64,000 nucleotides of DNA from Dyella halodurans (GTDB lineage: Bacteria; Pseudomonadota; Gammaproteobacteria; Xanthomonadales; Rhodanobacteraceae): NCBI RefSeq assembly GCF_026283925.1, contig NZ_JAPDPF010000007.1:124001-188000 (forward strand). Reading direction: 5' to 3'. The notes beneath the pieces were generated by a model. That model was not told the DNA's origin and ran no database searches. It saw only the letters and a list, made by a program, of their open reading frames with translations. The position numbers and the translations under genes were made by a program. Shown here piece after piece: positions 9,156-18,262 of this stretch (position 1 is its first letter; every line of letters begins with the position of its first letter).

Positions 9156-10235
9156 ATGGCCGACCAGGCAAGTGATTTGTTGAAGGATTACCAGGCGATG
9201 GCAAAGCAATCCTGGGATTCCTGGACTCGATACCTGCAACAGCAAATGGCTGGAACCTCACCGTTCGCGCATGCCGCTGGCATGCCGCACGGCGGCAGCG
9301 GCGATGACTTGCTCGCGCGTAGCATGGCGGCCCTCAAGGGCTACGGTGAATGGTTGCAAGGGGCGGCCGGCAGCGGCCTGGGGCAGGCGGGCGGCGACTG
9401 GCAGCAGTCGCTGAATCAGATGTTTGCCGGGCTTGGCGGCCAGCCGTTCGCCCATGCCTTCGCCAGTATCGACAACGAATCGGCTCGCAGCTTCACCCAG
9501 CTGTGGCAGTCCTGGCTGCAGGCGACCCAGGCCGGCGCGGCAGGCCACGCCTTTGATGTCGAGCACATGGCCGCCTTCGGCTATACGCGCGAGCGTCAGC
9601 TGCATCAGCAAGCCATGGCAGCGGCGATGCGCGACTATCTTGATTGGGCTGGCAAGTACCAGGCCCTGATCCAGCGCGCCAATACCGAAGGCCTTGAGCG
9701 CCTGAAGCTCAAGCTGGCCGATCTCGGCGATTCGAAACAGCAGATCGACTCGCTCAAGGCACTCTATGACTTGTGGGTCGATGGTGCGGAAGAGGCCTAT
9801 GCCGAGATCGCACTGTCGGACGAGTTCCGCCACGTCTACGGCGCAATGACCAACGCACAGAGTCGCCTGCGCCTGCTACAGCAGGAACAGCTCGATGCGT
9901 TTTGCCGCGAACTGGGCATGCCCACGCGCAGCGAGGTCACGGCCCTGGGCAAGCGCCTGCAGGAGCTGCGCCGCGAGCTGCGTGCCACGTCGTCCAACGC
10001 CGGCGCCGATGAAGTCTCCGCCTTGCGCGCGGAAGTCGCCGCGCTGAAGCGGCAGCTCGCCGACCAGCCCGCGGCGGAGAAAGTCATCGCCAAGAAGCCG
10101 GTTGCCAAGAAGTCTCCGGCGCGTAGCAGCAAGCGCAGCGCCGACGACGAGATGGTCCGTCGCAGCAGCAAGCCAGCCGCGGCCGTGGTTGCCCGCAAGT
10201 CCGTCGTGCGCGGTGCCACGCGCACGCGCAAGTAA
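9156..10235 (+). CDS. phaE: Class III polyhydroxyalkanoate synthase subunit PhaE
   Basis: A 359-residue protein beginning MADQASDLLKDYQAMAKQSW after GACGAGGA; a longer in-frame extension has no ribosome binding site. It is helical, with Trp/Gln-rich segments (QSWDSWTRYLQQQ, LWQSWLQATQ) and the PhaE-typical region WVDGAEEAYAEIALSDEFRHVYG. PhaE partners PhaC in class III PHA synthases on granule surfaces. Coiled-coil segments lie at about 250-305. The last 50 residues (from about 309) are a Lys/Arg/Ala-rich tail with repeated KKPVAKK- and RSSK-like units, resembling histone H1-like tails of PhaF-type phasins. phaC begins 9 bp downstream. Confidence 0.88.
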   Translation: MADQASDLLKDYQAMAKQSWDSWTRYLQQQMAGTSPFAHAAGMPHGGSGDDLLARSMAALKGYGEWLQGAAGSGLGQAGGDWQQSLNQMFAGLGGQPFAHAFASIDNESARSFTQLWQSWLQATQAGAAGHAFDVEHMAAFGYTRERQLHQQAMAAAMRDYLDWAGKYQALIQRANTEGLERLKLKLADLGDSKQQIDSLKALYDLWVDGAEEAYAEIALSDEFRHVYGAMTNAQSRLRLLQQEQLDAFCRELGMPTRSEVTALGKRLQELRRELRATSSNAGADEVSALRAEVAALKRQLADQPAAEKVIAKKPVAKKSPARSSKRSADDEMVRRSSKPAAAVVARKSVVRGATRTRK

Positions 10236-10244
10236 GGAGTGTCC

Positions 10245-11312
10245 ATGTTTCCTCCCGTACGCCTCGACCCCGCCGCGCTGATGGGCGAAATCTCGGCCTT
10301 CCAGCGCAAGCTCAGCGCCGGCCTGGGCAATCTTGCACACCAGCAAGAGCCCGAATACGCGAATACGCCGCGTGAAGCCGTGTACCGAGAAGACAAGCTC
10401 ACGGTCTGGCACATGAAGGGGCAGGGCAAGCCGACGGCAAAGACGCCGACGCTGATCGTCTATGCGCTGGTCAACACGGTGTGGATGACCGACCTGCAGG
10501 CCGACCGTTCGCTGGTGCGCAACCTGCTCGAGCAGGGCGAGGATATTTACCTGCTCGACTGGGGCTATCCCGACGCCGCCGATCGCTGGCTGGGCCTGGA
10601 TGACTACATCAACGGCTATCTCGATCGCTGCGTGGATGCGGTGCGCAGGCATGCCGCCGTCAACGCGGTGAACCTGCTCGGCATCTGCCAGGGCGGCACG
10701 TTCTCGCTGTGCTACGCGGCAATCCAACCGGAGAAGGTCAAGAACCTCGTCACCATGGTGACGCCGGTGGATTTCCAGACCCCGGACAACATGCTGTCGC
10801 ATTGGTCGCGCGAACTGGACGTGGACCTGTTCGTCGACACCATGGGCAATATCCCGGCCGAACTGCTCAACTGGGTTTACCTCACGCTCAAGCCGGTTCG
10901 ACTGAACCAGCAGAAATACGTCGGCCTCGTCGATGTGCTCGACAACCCGAAGGAACTGGCGAATTTCCTGCGCATGGAACGCTGGATCTTCGATTCGCCG
11001 GATCAGGCGGGCGAGGCATTCCGCGAATTCATCAAGGACTTCTACCAGCAGAACAAGCTGATCAAGGGTGAGGTTGTGATTGGCGGCAAGCCGGTGGACC
11101 TGGGCCTGATCACCCAGCCGGTGCTGAATATCTTTGCCGAGCAGGATCACCTGGTACCGCCGGATGCATCGCGCGCACTGGGTCGCCATGTGGGCACGAC
11201 CGATTACACCCAGCTCGCTTTCAAGGGCGGACATATCGGCATCTACGTGTCCGGGCGCGCCCAGCGCGAAGTGCCCCCGGCGATCCATCAATGGCTCAGC
11301 TCACGAAGCTGA
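10245..11312 (+). CDS. phaC: Class III polyhydroxyalkanoate synthase subunit PhaC
   Basis: A 355-residue alpha/beta-hydrolase, the size expected for class III PhaC and much shorter than class I/II enzymes. The lipase-like box GICQGG contains the catalytic cysteine (C148); the aspartate is D301 (FAEQDHLVPP) and the histidine H330 (KGGHIGIYVSGRA). It polymerises (R)-3-hydroxyacyl-CoA into PHA on granules together with PhaE, encoded immediately upstream. ATG at 10245 is preferred to GTG at 10239 because AAGGAG at 10234-10239 is correctly spaced only for the ATG. Confidence 0.95.
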   Translation: MFPPVRLDPAALMGEISAFQRKLSAGLGNLAHQQEPEYANTPREAVYREDKLTVWHMKGQGKPTAKTPTLIVYALVNTVWMTDLQADRSLVRNLLEQGEDIYLLDWGYPDAADRWLGLDDYINGYLDRCVDAVRRHAAVNAVNLLGICQGGTFSLCYAAIQPEKVKNLVTMVTPVDFQTPDNMLSHWSRELDVDLFVDTMGNIPAELLNWVYLTLKPVRLNQQKYVGLVDVLDNPKELANFLRMERWIFDSPDQAGEAFREFIKDFYQQNKLIKGEVVIGGKPVDLGLITQPVLNIFAEQDHLVPPDASRALGRHVGTTDYTQLAFKGGHIGIYVSGRAQREVPPAIHQWLSSRS

Positions 11313-11338
11313 CGCACCCTCACGAGATCTGACTGGCC

Positions 11339-11524
11339 ATGGACAAGCGCCTTTATCGTTCACGCAGTGACCGGAAGATTGCGGGTGTCTGCGGCGGTAT
11401 CGCCGAACACTTTGGCTGGGACCCCACGCTGGTCCGCCTCGGCTGGGTCCTGCTTACCCTGATGGGTGGCTCCGGTATCTTGATCTATCTGATTCTTTGG
11501 CTGGTCATGCCTGAGGCACCCTGA
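11339..11524 (+). CDS. Small PspC-domain membrane protein
   Basis: A 61-residue protein consisting almost only of a PspC domain: [20 protein letters not shown], then [14 protein letters not shown] and one hydrophobic helix (about 32-57) ending LVMPEAP. PspC domains occur in phage-shock envelope-stress proteins and as stand-alone small membrane proteins of unknown role. It lies 26 bp after phaC and 67 bp before mtnA. No other psp genes are present, so a role in the Psp response is not supported. Confidence 0.85.
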   Translation: MDKRLYRSRSDRKIAGVCGGIAEHFGWDPTLVRLGWVLLTLMGGSGILIYLILWLVMPEAP

Positions 11525-11591
11525 ATATCAGCGGCGTCTTTCTGCCGTTTTTCGTCAGCCCGTCTTTCGTTTTCACCGAGTAGCAAGACAC

Positions 11592-12605
11592 ATGGATTAC
11601 GACCGTTACGACCGCATCCGCGCCGTGCAATGGCAAGGCGATCATCTGCGCCTGCTGGATCAGCGCCTGCTGCCCCAGGAAGAGCACTGGATCGACTGCG
11701 CCAGCGCCGCCCAGGTAACCCAGGCGATCAAGGATCTGGCCGTCCGCGGCGCGCCCGCGATCGGCATTGCGGCGGCCTGGGGCGTGGTGCTTGGAGCCAG
11801 GCAGGGCGAGTCGCTCGACGCCGTGCTGGCGATGTTGCGCGCTGCGCGCCCCACCGCGGTGAACCTGATGTGGGCGCTGGACCGCATGAAGGCGCGCATC
11901 GCCGCTGGTGCCGATGCGGCGGCGCTGGAGCGCGAGGCGCAGGCGATCCAGGACGAGGACCTTGCCGCCAACCGCCATATGGGCGAACTCGGCGCCGCCT
12001 TGATTGCCCCGCAATCGGGCGTGCTCACGCATTGCAATACCGGCTCGCTGGCCACGGCGGGTTACGGCACCGCGCTGGGCGTCATCCGCGCCGGCGTGGC
12101 GGGCGGTCGCATCGAGCAGGTGTTCGCGGGCGAGACGCGGCCCTGGCAGCAGGGCGCGCGCCTGACCATGTGGGAATTGGTGCGCGACGGGATTCCGGCC
12201 AAGCTCATCGCCGATTCCGCTGCCTCGCATCTGATGCGTTCGGGCGCGGTGCAGTGGGTGATCGTGGGCGCCGATCGCATCGCTGCCAACGGCGATACCG
12301 CGAACAAGATCGGTACCTATCAGCTCGCCATTGCCGCCCGCCATCACGGCGTGAAGTTCATGGTGGTGGCACCGTCCTCGACCGTGGACATGGCTACCGC
12401 GTCGGGCGAGGAGATCGAGATCGAGCTGCGTGACGCGGCCGAACTGCTGTCCGTGGCCGGGCGCCGCACCGTGGTCGACGGTGCCGAAGCGTGGAATCCC
12501 GTGTTCGACGTGACGCCGGCCGACCTGATCGACGCCATCGTCACCGAGCGCGGCGTGATCGAGCGCCCGAACACGCTGGCCATGCAGGCGCTGTTCGGCC
12601 AATGA
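11592..12605 (+). CDS. mtnA: S-methyl-5-thioribose-1-phosphate isomerase
   Basis: A 337-residue member of the eIF2B-alpha-like family. Signatures include [32 protein letters not shown] (catalytic cysteine) and [18 protein letters not shown] (catalytic aspartate). It converts methylthioribose-1-phosphate to methylthioribulose-1-phosphate in the methionine salvage pathway. No other salvage gene is in the window. Its stop overlaps the start of the downstream GtrA-like gene by 4 nt (ATGA), so the two are translationally coupled. In Xanthomonadaceae mtnA is often found beside gyrA, as here. Confidence 0.95.
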   Translation: MDYDRYDRIRAVQWQGDHLRLLDQRLLPQEEHWIDCASAAQVTQAIKDLAVRGAPAIGIAAAWGVVLGARQGESLDAVLAMLRAARPTAVNLMWALDRMKARIAAGADAAALEREAQAIQDEDLAANRHMGELGAALIAPQSGVLTHCNTGSLATAGYGTALGVIRAGVAGGRIEQVFAGETRPWQQGARLTMWELVRDGIPAKLIADSAASHLMRSGAVQWVIVGADRIAANGDTANKIGTYQLAIAARHHGVKFMVVAPSSTVDMATASGEEIEIELRDAAELLSVAGRRTVVDGAEAWNPVFDVTPADLIDAIVTERGVIERPNTLAMQALFGQ

Positions 12606-13012
12606 GTCTGCGTCGCCAGGTTTTGATGTTCACCGTAGGCGGTGTGATCGGCCTGGTGGTCGATGCCGGTGGGGTGCAGGCCCTGGTGAGCTTCGCGCAC
12701 TGGAATCCGTACCTGGCGCGCCTGCTTTCGTTCCTTGCGGCGGCCACCGCCACCTGGTTGTGGAACCGCCGCTACACGTTCGCCCAACACAGCAGCGGAC
12801 GCTCCCTGCTGGCCGAGTGGCTGCACTGGATCGCCTTGATGAGCGTGGGCGCGGTGGTCAATTACGGCGCCTATGCGGCGATTCTGTTGGCTTATCCGCC
12901 CCTGGTGCGCTGGCCGGCGATCGCCGTGGCGGCGAGTTCGGCGACGGCGGCGCTGGTCAATTTCGCGACAGCCCGCGGCATGCTTTTCAAGGATGCCAAG
13001 ACGCCGACGTAA
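12602..13012 (+). CDS. GtrA-like integral membrane protein
   Basis: A 136-residue protein with four predicted membrane helices (about 5-30, 38-58, 75-97, 105-125). Family motifs are [19 protein letters not shown] near the N-terminus and [12 protein letters not shown] in the middle, both characteristic of GtrA/DPMS_TM domains. GtrA-like proteins are thought to help translocate lipid-linked sugars. No glycosyltransferase adjoins it, so the substrate cannot be inferred. The start overlaps the mtnA stop by 4 nt. Confidence 0.85.
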   Translation: MSLRRQVLMFTVGGVIGLVVDAGGVQALVSFAHWNPYLARLLSFLAAATATWLWNRRYTFAQHSSGRSLLAEWLHWIALMSVGAVVNYGAYAAILLAYPPLVRWPAIAVAASSATAALVNFATARGMLFKDAKTPT

Positions 13013-13019
13013 GTCATTG

Positions 13020-13067
13020 ATTTTCAATGTGAAAATACTGTGAATCTGGCGACAAACGTGTTACACT
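13020..13067 (+). promoter_or_regulatory. Candidate gyrA promoter region with palindrome
   Basis: A TACACT hexamer at 13062-13067 could be a -10 element about 84 bp before gyrA; the corresponding -35 (TGTGAA, 13039-13044, 17-bp spacing) is weak. Upstream, ATTTTCA/TGAAAAT (13020-13026 / 13030-13036) forms a 7-bp inverted repeat that could be an operator or the end of the upstream transcript. Confidence 0.35.
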
Positions 13068-13150
13068 TCTGAGGTTGCCTCCAAGGTCGCTGACGTACAC
13101 GCATGAGGCGTGTGCAGGGCGACCTTTCTCATCATCACGGAAGCCGATTG

Positions 13151-15769
13151 ATGGCAGAACTCGCCAAAGAAGTCATTCGCGTCAATATCGAAGACGAGAT
13201 GCGCCAGAGCTATCTCGATTACGCCATGAGCGTGATCGTGGGACGCGCCCTCCCTGATGTACGCGATGGTCTCAAGCCGGTCCACCGCCGCGTCCTGTTT
13301 GCCATGAACGAACTTGGCAACAACTGGAACAAGGCCTACAAGAAGTCGGCCCGCGTGGTCGGTGACGTGATCGGTAAATACCACCCGCATGGCGACGCAT
13401 CCGTCTACGACGCGATCGTGCGCATGGCGCAGCCGTTCTCGCTGCGCTACATGCTGGTCGATGGCCAGGGTAACTTCGGTTCGGTCGACGGCGACAACGC
13501 GGCAGCCATGCGTTACACCGAGGTGCGCATGGCGCGCCTCACGCAGGAGCTGCTGGCCGATATCGACAAGGACACCGTCGACTTCGGTCCCAACTACGAC
13601 GAAAGCGAACACGAGCCGCTGGTACTGCCCACGCGCGTGCCGAACTTGCTGATCAACGGTTCGGCCGGTATCGCCGTGGGCATGGCGACCAATGTGCCGC
13701 CGCACAACCTCACCGAAGTTGTCGCCGCGACGATCGGCCTGATCGACGATCCCTCGTTGTCGATCGACGACCTGATGCGCTACATCCCGGGTCCGGATTT
13801 CCCGACCGCGGGCATCATCAACGGTTCCTCCGGCATCATCGAGGCCTACCGCACCGGCCGTGGCCGCATCCTGGTGCGTGCGCGCACGGAGATCGAGACC
13901 GAGTCGAACGGTCGCGAGACGATCCTCATCCACGAGCTGCCGTACCAGGTCAACAAGGCTCGCCTGATCGAGAAGATCGCCGAGCTGGTCAAGGAAAAGA
14001 AGCTCGAAGGCATCAGCGAGCTGCGCGACGAGTCCGACAAGGACGGCATGCGCGTGGTCATCGAGATCCGCCGCGACTCGATGGCGGACGTGGTGTTGAA
14101 CAACCTGTTCCAGCAGACCCAGTTGCAGGTTACGTTCGGCATCAACATGGTCGCCCTGTTGGACGGCCAGCCGCGCCTGCTCAACCTCAAGGAAATCCTC
14201 GAGGCGTTCATCCGTCATCGTCGCGAAGTGGTGACGCGCCGGACCATCTTCGATCTGCGCAAGGCCCGTGCACGCGCGCATATCCTGGAAGGCCTCACTG
14301 TCGCCCTCGCCAATATCGACGAGATGATCGAGCTGATCCGCACCTCGCCGTCGCCGCAGGAAGCGCGCGAGCGCATGCTGGCGCGCAAGTGGCAGCCCGG
14401 TATGGTGAGCGCGCTGCTGGGCGCCGCCGGTGCCGAAGCCTCGCGTCCGGAAGACATGGATCCGCGCGATGGCTTGAAGAGCGATGGCTACCAGCTGTCC
14501 GAAGTGCAGGCCCAGGAAATCCTGCAAATGCGCCTGCACCGCCTCACCGGCCTGGAGCAGGACAAGCTTTCCGACGAATATCGCCAGATCCTCGATACCA
14601 TTCGCGGCCTGATCGAGATCCTCGAAGATCCTGCGCGCCTGCTCGCGGTGATCCGCGACGAGCTGCAGGTGATCAAGGACGAATTCGGCGATGAGCGTCG
14701 GACCGAAATCCAGCATTCGCAGGAAGACCTCAACGTTCTCGACTTGATCGCGCCGGAAGACGTGGTCGTCACGCTGTCGCACACGGGCTACGTGAAGCGT
14801 CAGCCGGCCAGCACGTATCGCGCGCAGCGACGCGGCGGCAAGGGACGTTCGGCTTCCGCACTGAAGGACGAGGATTTCGTCGAGCAGCTGTGGGTGGTCA
14901 ATACGCATGACACCTTGCTGGCCTTTACCAGCATTGGTCGCGTGTACTGGCTCAAGGTGTACCAGATGCCGGAGTCGGGCCCGAACGCGCGCGGCAAGCC
15001 GATGGTCAACCTGCTGCCGCTGGGCCAGGGCGAGAAGGTGCAGGCCGTGCTGCCGGTGCGCGAATACACCGAAGATCGTTTCGTGTTCTTCGCCACCAAG
15101 CAGGGCACGGTGAAGAAGACGCCGCTCACCGAGTTCGCGTTCCAGCTGCAGAAGGGCAAGATCGCGATCAATCTCGATGAAGGCGATGCGCTGATCGGCG
15201 TCGAACTCACCGATGGCAACAGCGACGTGCTGCTGTTCGCGTCCAACGGCAAGACGGTGCGCTTCGACGAGTCGGAAGTCCGTTCCATGGGTCGCACCGC
15301 CACCGGCGTACGCGGCATGAAGCTGGCCGAAGAGGCGAGCGTGGTCTCGCTGATCGTGGCGGCCGAAGGCGACATCCTCACCGCGACGGAACGAGGCTAC
15401 GGCAAGCGCACCACGCTGGACGAGTTCCCGAAGAAGGGCCGCGGCACGCAGGGCGTGATCGGCATCCAGTGTTCGGAGCGCAATGGCGCCCTGGTGGCTG
15501 CGACGCAAGTGACCGAAGCCCACGAGCTGATGCTGATCTCCGACCAGGGCACCCTGGTCCGTACGCGTGTGGCGGAAATCTCGCAGCTGAGCCGCAACAC
15601 CCAGGGCGTCACCTTGATCCGTTTGCCAGCCGAGGAGTCGCTGGTGAGCGTGGTGCGTCTGGATGCGGAAGTGGAAAACGGCGAAGGCGAAGAAGGGCAG
15701 GTGCAAGAAGGCCAGGGTCACGAAGGCCAGGCGGAGCCGGGCGTTGATACGCCGACCGACGCCGAGTAA
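13151..15769 (+). CDS. gyrA: DNA gyrase subunit A
   Basis: An 872-residue GyrA starting [19 protein letters not shown]. The catalytic tyrosine is Y122 ([11 protein letters not shown]). The quinolone-determining loop reads [10 protein letters not shown]: residue 83 is Ala and 84 is Ser, reversed relative to E. coli, while D87 is kept. The six-bladed C-terminal pinwheel contains the GyrA-box QRRGGKG at about 558. The protein ends in an acidic Glu/Gly/Gln-rich tail (about 840-872) with repeated EGQ units. It is the breakage-reunion subunit that introduces negative supercoils. A strong bidirectional terminator follows. Confidence 0.98.
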   Translation: MAELAKEVIRVNIEDEMRQSYLDYAMSVIVGRALPDVRDGLKPVHRRVLFAMNELGNNWNKAYKKSARVVGDVIGKYHPHGDASVYDAIVRMAQPFSLRYMLVDGQGNFGSVDGDNAAAMRYTEVRMARLTQELLADIDKDTVDFGPNYDESEHEPLVLPTRVPNLLINGSAGIAVGMATNVPPHNLTEVVAATIGLIDDPSLSIDDLMRYIPGPDFPTAGIINGSSGIIEAYRTGRGRILVRARTEIETESNGRETILIHELPYQVNKARLIEKIAELVKEKKLEGISELRDESDKDGMRVVIEIRRDSMADVVLNNLFQQTQLQVTFGINMVALLDGQPRLLNLKEILEAFIRHRREVVTRRTIFDLRKARARAHILEGLTVALANIDEMIELIRTSPSPQEARERMLARKWQPGMVSALLGAAGAEASRPEDMDPRDGLKSDGYQLSEVQAQEILQMRLHRLTGLEQDKLSDEYRQILDTIRGLIEILEDPARLLAVIRDELQVIKDEFGDERRTEIQHSQEDLNVLDLIAPEDVVVTLSHTGYVKRQPASTYRAQRRGGKGRSASALKDEDFVEQLWVVNTHDTLLAFTSIGRVYWLKVYQMPESGPNARGKPMVNLLPLGQGEKVQAVLPVREYTEDRFVFFATKQGTVKKTPLTEFAFQLQKGKIAINLDEGDALIGVELTDGNSDVLLFASNGKTVRFDESEVRSMGRTATGVRGMKLAEEASVVSLIVAAEGDILTATERGYGKRTTLDEFPKKGRGTQGVIGIQCSERNGALVAATQVTEAHELMLISDQGTLVRTRVAEISQLSRNTQGVTLIRLPAEESLVSVVRLDAEVENGEGEEGQVQEGQGHEGQAEPGVDTPTDAE

Positions 15770-15788
15770 GCCAACGCTGCACGCCTAA

Positions 15789-15819
15789 CAAAAAACCCGG
15801 CCTGGCCGGGTTTTTTTTT
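15789..15819. terminator. Bidirectional intrinsic terminator between gyrA and the peroxiredoxin gene
   Basis: An A-tract, then CCCGGCC-T-GGCCGGG (15796-15810), then TTTTTTTTT (15811-15819). It sits between convergent genes and has the right tract on both sides, so it probably ends transcription from both. Confidence 0.92.
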
Positions 15820-15868
15820 GTGTGCGCTGGATGCAGGATGTCTCGCGCAACAGCGGTGTTGCCGCTGC

Positions 15869-16348
15869 TCAGCCGATGGCTTCGAGCATCGCCTCGGCCG
15901 TCGACACGCGAAATTCGCCAGGCGCCTCGACCTGCAGCTGCTTCACCACGCCGTTCTCGGCGTACAAGGCGAAGCGCTTGGCGCGGAGGCCCATGCCGTA
16001 GGCGCTGCCGTCCAGCTCCAGGCCCAGCGCGCGAGTAAAGGCGCCGTTGCCGTCGGCCAGCATCAGCAGTGCATGCGGTACCTGTTGCGAGCTGGCCCAT
16101 GCCTGCATCACGTAGGCATCGTTGACGGCCAGGCACATCACCTCGATGCCGCGCGCCTGGAACTCGGCGAAATGCTGCACGTAACCGGGCAGGTGGCGGT
16201 TGGAACAGGTGGGGGTGAAGGCACCAGGCACGGCAAACATCACCACCTTGCGTCCGGCAAACAGTGGGCCGGTCTGGGTCTGGGCGATTTCGGCACCGAT
16301 GGTGCGGATCTCGACGTCGGGCAGCGAATCGCCCACTTGGATGCTCAT
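15869..16348 (-). CDS. Peroxiredoxin, Prx5/AhpE-like redoxin
   Basis: A 159-residue thioredoxin-fold protein starting MSIQVGDSLPDVEIRTIG. The peroxidatic motif PGAFTPTCS places the catalytic cysteine at C48; the VPGAFTPTCS...HLPGY pattern is typical of the Prx5 group (1-Cys or atypical 2-Cys). No fused glutaredoxin domain is present. It would reduce H2O2 and alkyl peroxides using glutathione/glutaredoxin or thioredoxin. The ATG at 16348 was chosen because the family begins here; the upstream open extension is low-complexity. No good ribosome binding site is visible. Confidence 0.9.
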   Translation of the reverse strand: MSIQVGDSLPDVEIRTIGAEIAQTQTGPLFAGRKVVMFAVPGAFTPTCSNRHLPGYVQHFAEFQARGIEVMCLAVNDAYVMQAWASSQQVPHALLMLADGNGAFTRALGLELDGSAYGMGLRAKRFALYAENGVVKQLQVEAPGEFRVSTAEAMLEAIG

Positions 16349-16578
16349 GGCGGAAGGCCTGTCGCGTTGGGAGGAGGAACCGGATGCTAGCGCCAGCCGG
16401 GGTGGCTTGTCGCCTTGAATCACACTGTTTTCGCACCCATTTCGCCATACAGAGGGTGGCGCTGGGTCGCTACGCATGACCGTTATTGGATCGGGCGGAT
16501 CCTGCCTTGCAGGCAGATTCGCGGGGCACGATGATTTCCCGCGTGTCCGAGTGAGCAGGTTTCCGCCGGGGAGTGGCA

Positions 16579-17481
16579 GTGGAATTCAAAGATTATTACG
16601 ACATTCTTGGCGTAAAGCCGGAGGCGACGGAGGCAGAGATCAAGGTCGCCTACCGCAAGCTGGCGCGCAAATACCATCCGGACAAGAACAAGGACGCCGG
16701 GGCGGAGGAAAAATTCAAGGCCATCAACGAAGCCAACGAAGTGCTTCGCGACCAGGAAAAGCGCCGCGCTTACGACGAGCTGCGCGCTGGCGGTTATCGC
16801 GGTGGCGAGCAGTTTCGCCCGCCGCCGGGTTGGGGCCAGAGTCACGGCTTCGACTTCGGTGGCGACGGCGGTGGCGACTTCAGCGATTTCTTCGAGAGCC
16901 TGTTCGGACGCGGCGGTGCTGGTCCACGCGCCGGCGCACCGCGCGCGCGTCGTGGAGGTGACGTGCATGCGCACGTGCAGATCGACCTGCAGACCGCTTT
17001 TGACGGTGGACGCACGCGGCTGGCCTTGCAGGATTCCAGTGGCGGCGAGCGCGTGCTCGAAGTGAAGATTCCTGCCGGTATCCAGCCAGGCCAGGTGATC
17101 CGCCTGGCCGGCCAGGGTCACGCCGGCATGGGTGGCGCGCCCAACGGCGACCTGCTGCTGGAAGTCGGCATTCGGGACGACGCGCGCTTCCGTCTGGATG
17201 GCCGCAATGTCTTGCATGTGCTGCCGATTGCGCCCTGGGAGGCTGCCCTGGGTGCCACGGTGCCGGTGCCGACCCTGGCGGGCACGGTGGACTTGCGCAT
17301 TCCGGCGGGTTCCCAGTCAGGGCGCAAGCTGCGACTCAAGGGGCGTGGCCTGCCGGGTGCGCACCCGGGCGATCAGCTGGTCGAGCTGTCGATCCGCGCG
17401 CCCGTGGCGGATAACGATGCCCAGCGTTCCGCCTATGAATCCCTGCGCGATCAATTTGCCGATTACGATCCCCGGCATTGA
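16579..17481 (+). CDS. cbpA: Curved DNA-binding protein CbpA, DnaJ-class co-chaperone
   Basis: A 300-residue protein with an N-terminal J domain (HPD at about 33-35; [33 protein letters not shown]), a Gly/Phe-rich linker (about 75-115) and two C-terminal substrate-binding beta domains. It lacks the zinc-finger cysteines of DnaJ, as CbpA does. GTG at 16579 fits best, with GGGGAG five bases upstream; another GTG lies at 16573. CbpA stimulates DnaK and in E. coli binds curved DNA in stationary phase. No cbpM follows. Confidence 0.9.
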   Translation: MEFKDYYDILGVKPEATEAEIKVAYRKLARKYHPDKNKDAGAEEKFKAINEANEVLRDQEKRRAYDELRAGGYRGGEQFRPPPGWGQSHGFDFGGDGGGDFSDFFESLFGRGGAGPRAGAPRARRGGDVHAHVQIDLQTAFDGGRTRLALQDSSGGERVLEVKIPAGIQPGQVIRLAGQGHAGMGGAPNGDLLLEVGIRDDARFRLDGRNVLHVLPIAPWEAALGATVPVPTLAGTVDLRIPAGSQSGRKLRLKGRGLPGAHPGDQLVELSIRAPVADNDAQRSAYESLRDQFADYDPRH

Positions 17482-17494
17482 CCCGCTTTCAAGG

Positions 17495-17527
17495 CAAAAA
17501 AAACGGCGCTGAGCGCCGTTCTTTTTT
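17495..17527. terminator. Bidirectional terminator between cbpA and pilH
   Basis: An A-run (17496-17503) leads into AACGGCGC (17502-17509), loop TGA, GCGCCGTT (17513-17520), then CTTTTTT. It lies between convergent genes and can serve both. Confidence 0.9.
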
Positions 17528-17540
17528 GCCCTGTCGACCG

Positions 17541-17906
17541 TCAGGCGGGCAACAGCTCCTTGAGCGTCGTCACCAGTTCCTCTTCCTTGATCGGCTTGGT
17601 CACGTAGGCTTTCGCGCCCTGGCGCAGTCCCCATACCTTGTCGGTTTCCTGGTCCTTGGTAGTGATCAGCACGACCGGGATATGCGAAGTCTCCGGGTCC
17701 TTGCTGATCGTGCGGGTGGCCTGGAAACCGTTGAGGTTCGGCATCACCACATCCATCAGGATCAGGTCGGGACGCTCACGCTTGGCCGCTTCCACGCCCG
17801 CCGCGCCGTCCTCGGCGGTAAGGGCCTCATGCCCGAGCTTCTCGACGATGCGCTTGATGCCCAGCAACTGCGACGGCGAATCGTCGACGATCAGGATGCG
17901 TGCCAT
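17541..17906 (-). CDS. pilH: Twitching motility response regulator PilH
   Basis: A 121-residue stand-alone CheY-like receiver: acidic pair D8-D9, phospho-acceptor D52 (LILMDVVMP), TTKD and the conserved lysine in YVTKPIKEEEL. The segments MARILIVDDSP, LNGFQATRTISKDPETSHIP and TTKDQETDKVWGLRQGA are diagnostic for PilH of the Chp type IV pilus chemotaxis system. PilH probably antagonises PilG in pilus extension and twitching control. Here it is alone; pilG, pilI, pilJ and chpA are not nearby. The upstream side carries a 273-bp inverted-repeat element. Confidence 0.9.
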   Translation of the reverse strand: MARILIVDDSPSQLLGIKRIVEKLGHEALTAEDGAAGVEAAKRERPDLILMDVVMPNLNGFQATRTISKDPETSHIPVVLITTKDQETDKVWGLRQGAKAYVTKPIKEEELVTTLKELLPA

Positions 17907-17989
17907 AAGGTGATATTCCCCTTGTTGTTTCGATGGATTCTAAGACGCTGTCGTGGAGCTTCCAAGCGTGACCGTCAGGCCGCCTGGCC

Positions 17990-18262
17990 TAGGGATGCTC
18001 TGATCTATTCAATGAGGGTGTCACCGGTTCTGTCTGCCCGCAGATGTGTGCTGCGTCGGCGAAGGCAGGCTGGCTGCCTGTCGAGACGGCGCGGCGCGCA
18101 GCTGCGGGCAGACAGAACCGGCCCTTCGGGTGATGTCCAGAAAGCCCGCAGGCCGCGGTGCGCGGCTTGCCCAGGCAGCCAGCCTGCGCCGCGCCACGCC
18201 CCACACCCTGCGAACATTCTGGACATCATGCCACCCTCATTGAATAGATCAGAGCATCCCTA
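17990..18262. mobile_element. 273-bp TA-bounded palindromic element, copy 1
   Basis: The ends are 31-nt perfect inverted repeats (17990-18020 and 18232-18262), each beginning with TA. Inside are two further hairpins: 18024-18043 pairs with 18102-18121 (20 bp, perfect) and 18132-18142 pairs with 18217-18227 (11 bp, plus a degenerate extension). The loops carry GCAGGCTGGCTGCCTG (18065-18080) and its exact complement (18172-18187). There is no coding sequence. A copy about 94% identical, by eye, lies inverted at 40651-40923. Size, TA boundary and terminal repeats fit a non-autonomous MITE-like element mobilised by an IS630/Tc1-type transposase; that mechanism is inference. The right end supplies the acuI stop codon. 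Confidence 0.85.

Noticed and set aside
13061-15721. Very long open frame antisense to gyrA (and similar ones antisense to nusA, infB, pnp, sucA and dnaK)
   Set aside because: GC-rich codon bias leaves the antisense frames free of stops. The products are His/Arg/Asp/Leu-rich without family motifs and have no ribosome binding sites, while the sense frames encode well-known proteins.
17990-18262. Insertion sequence with a transposase
   Set aside because: Open frames inside the two 273-bp copies are low-complexity translations of inverted repeats with no transposase motif; the unit is too short to encode one. Kept as a non-autonomous element.
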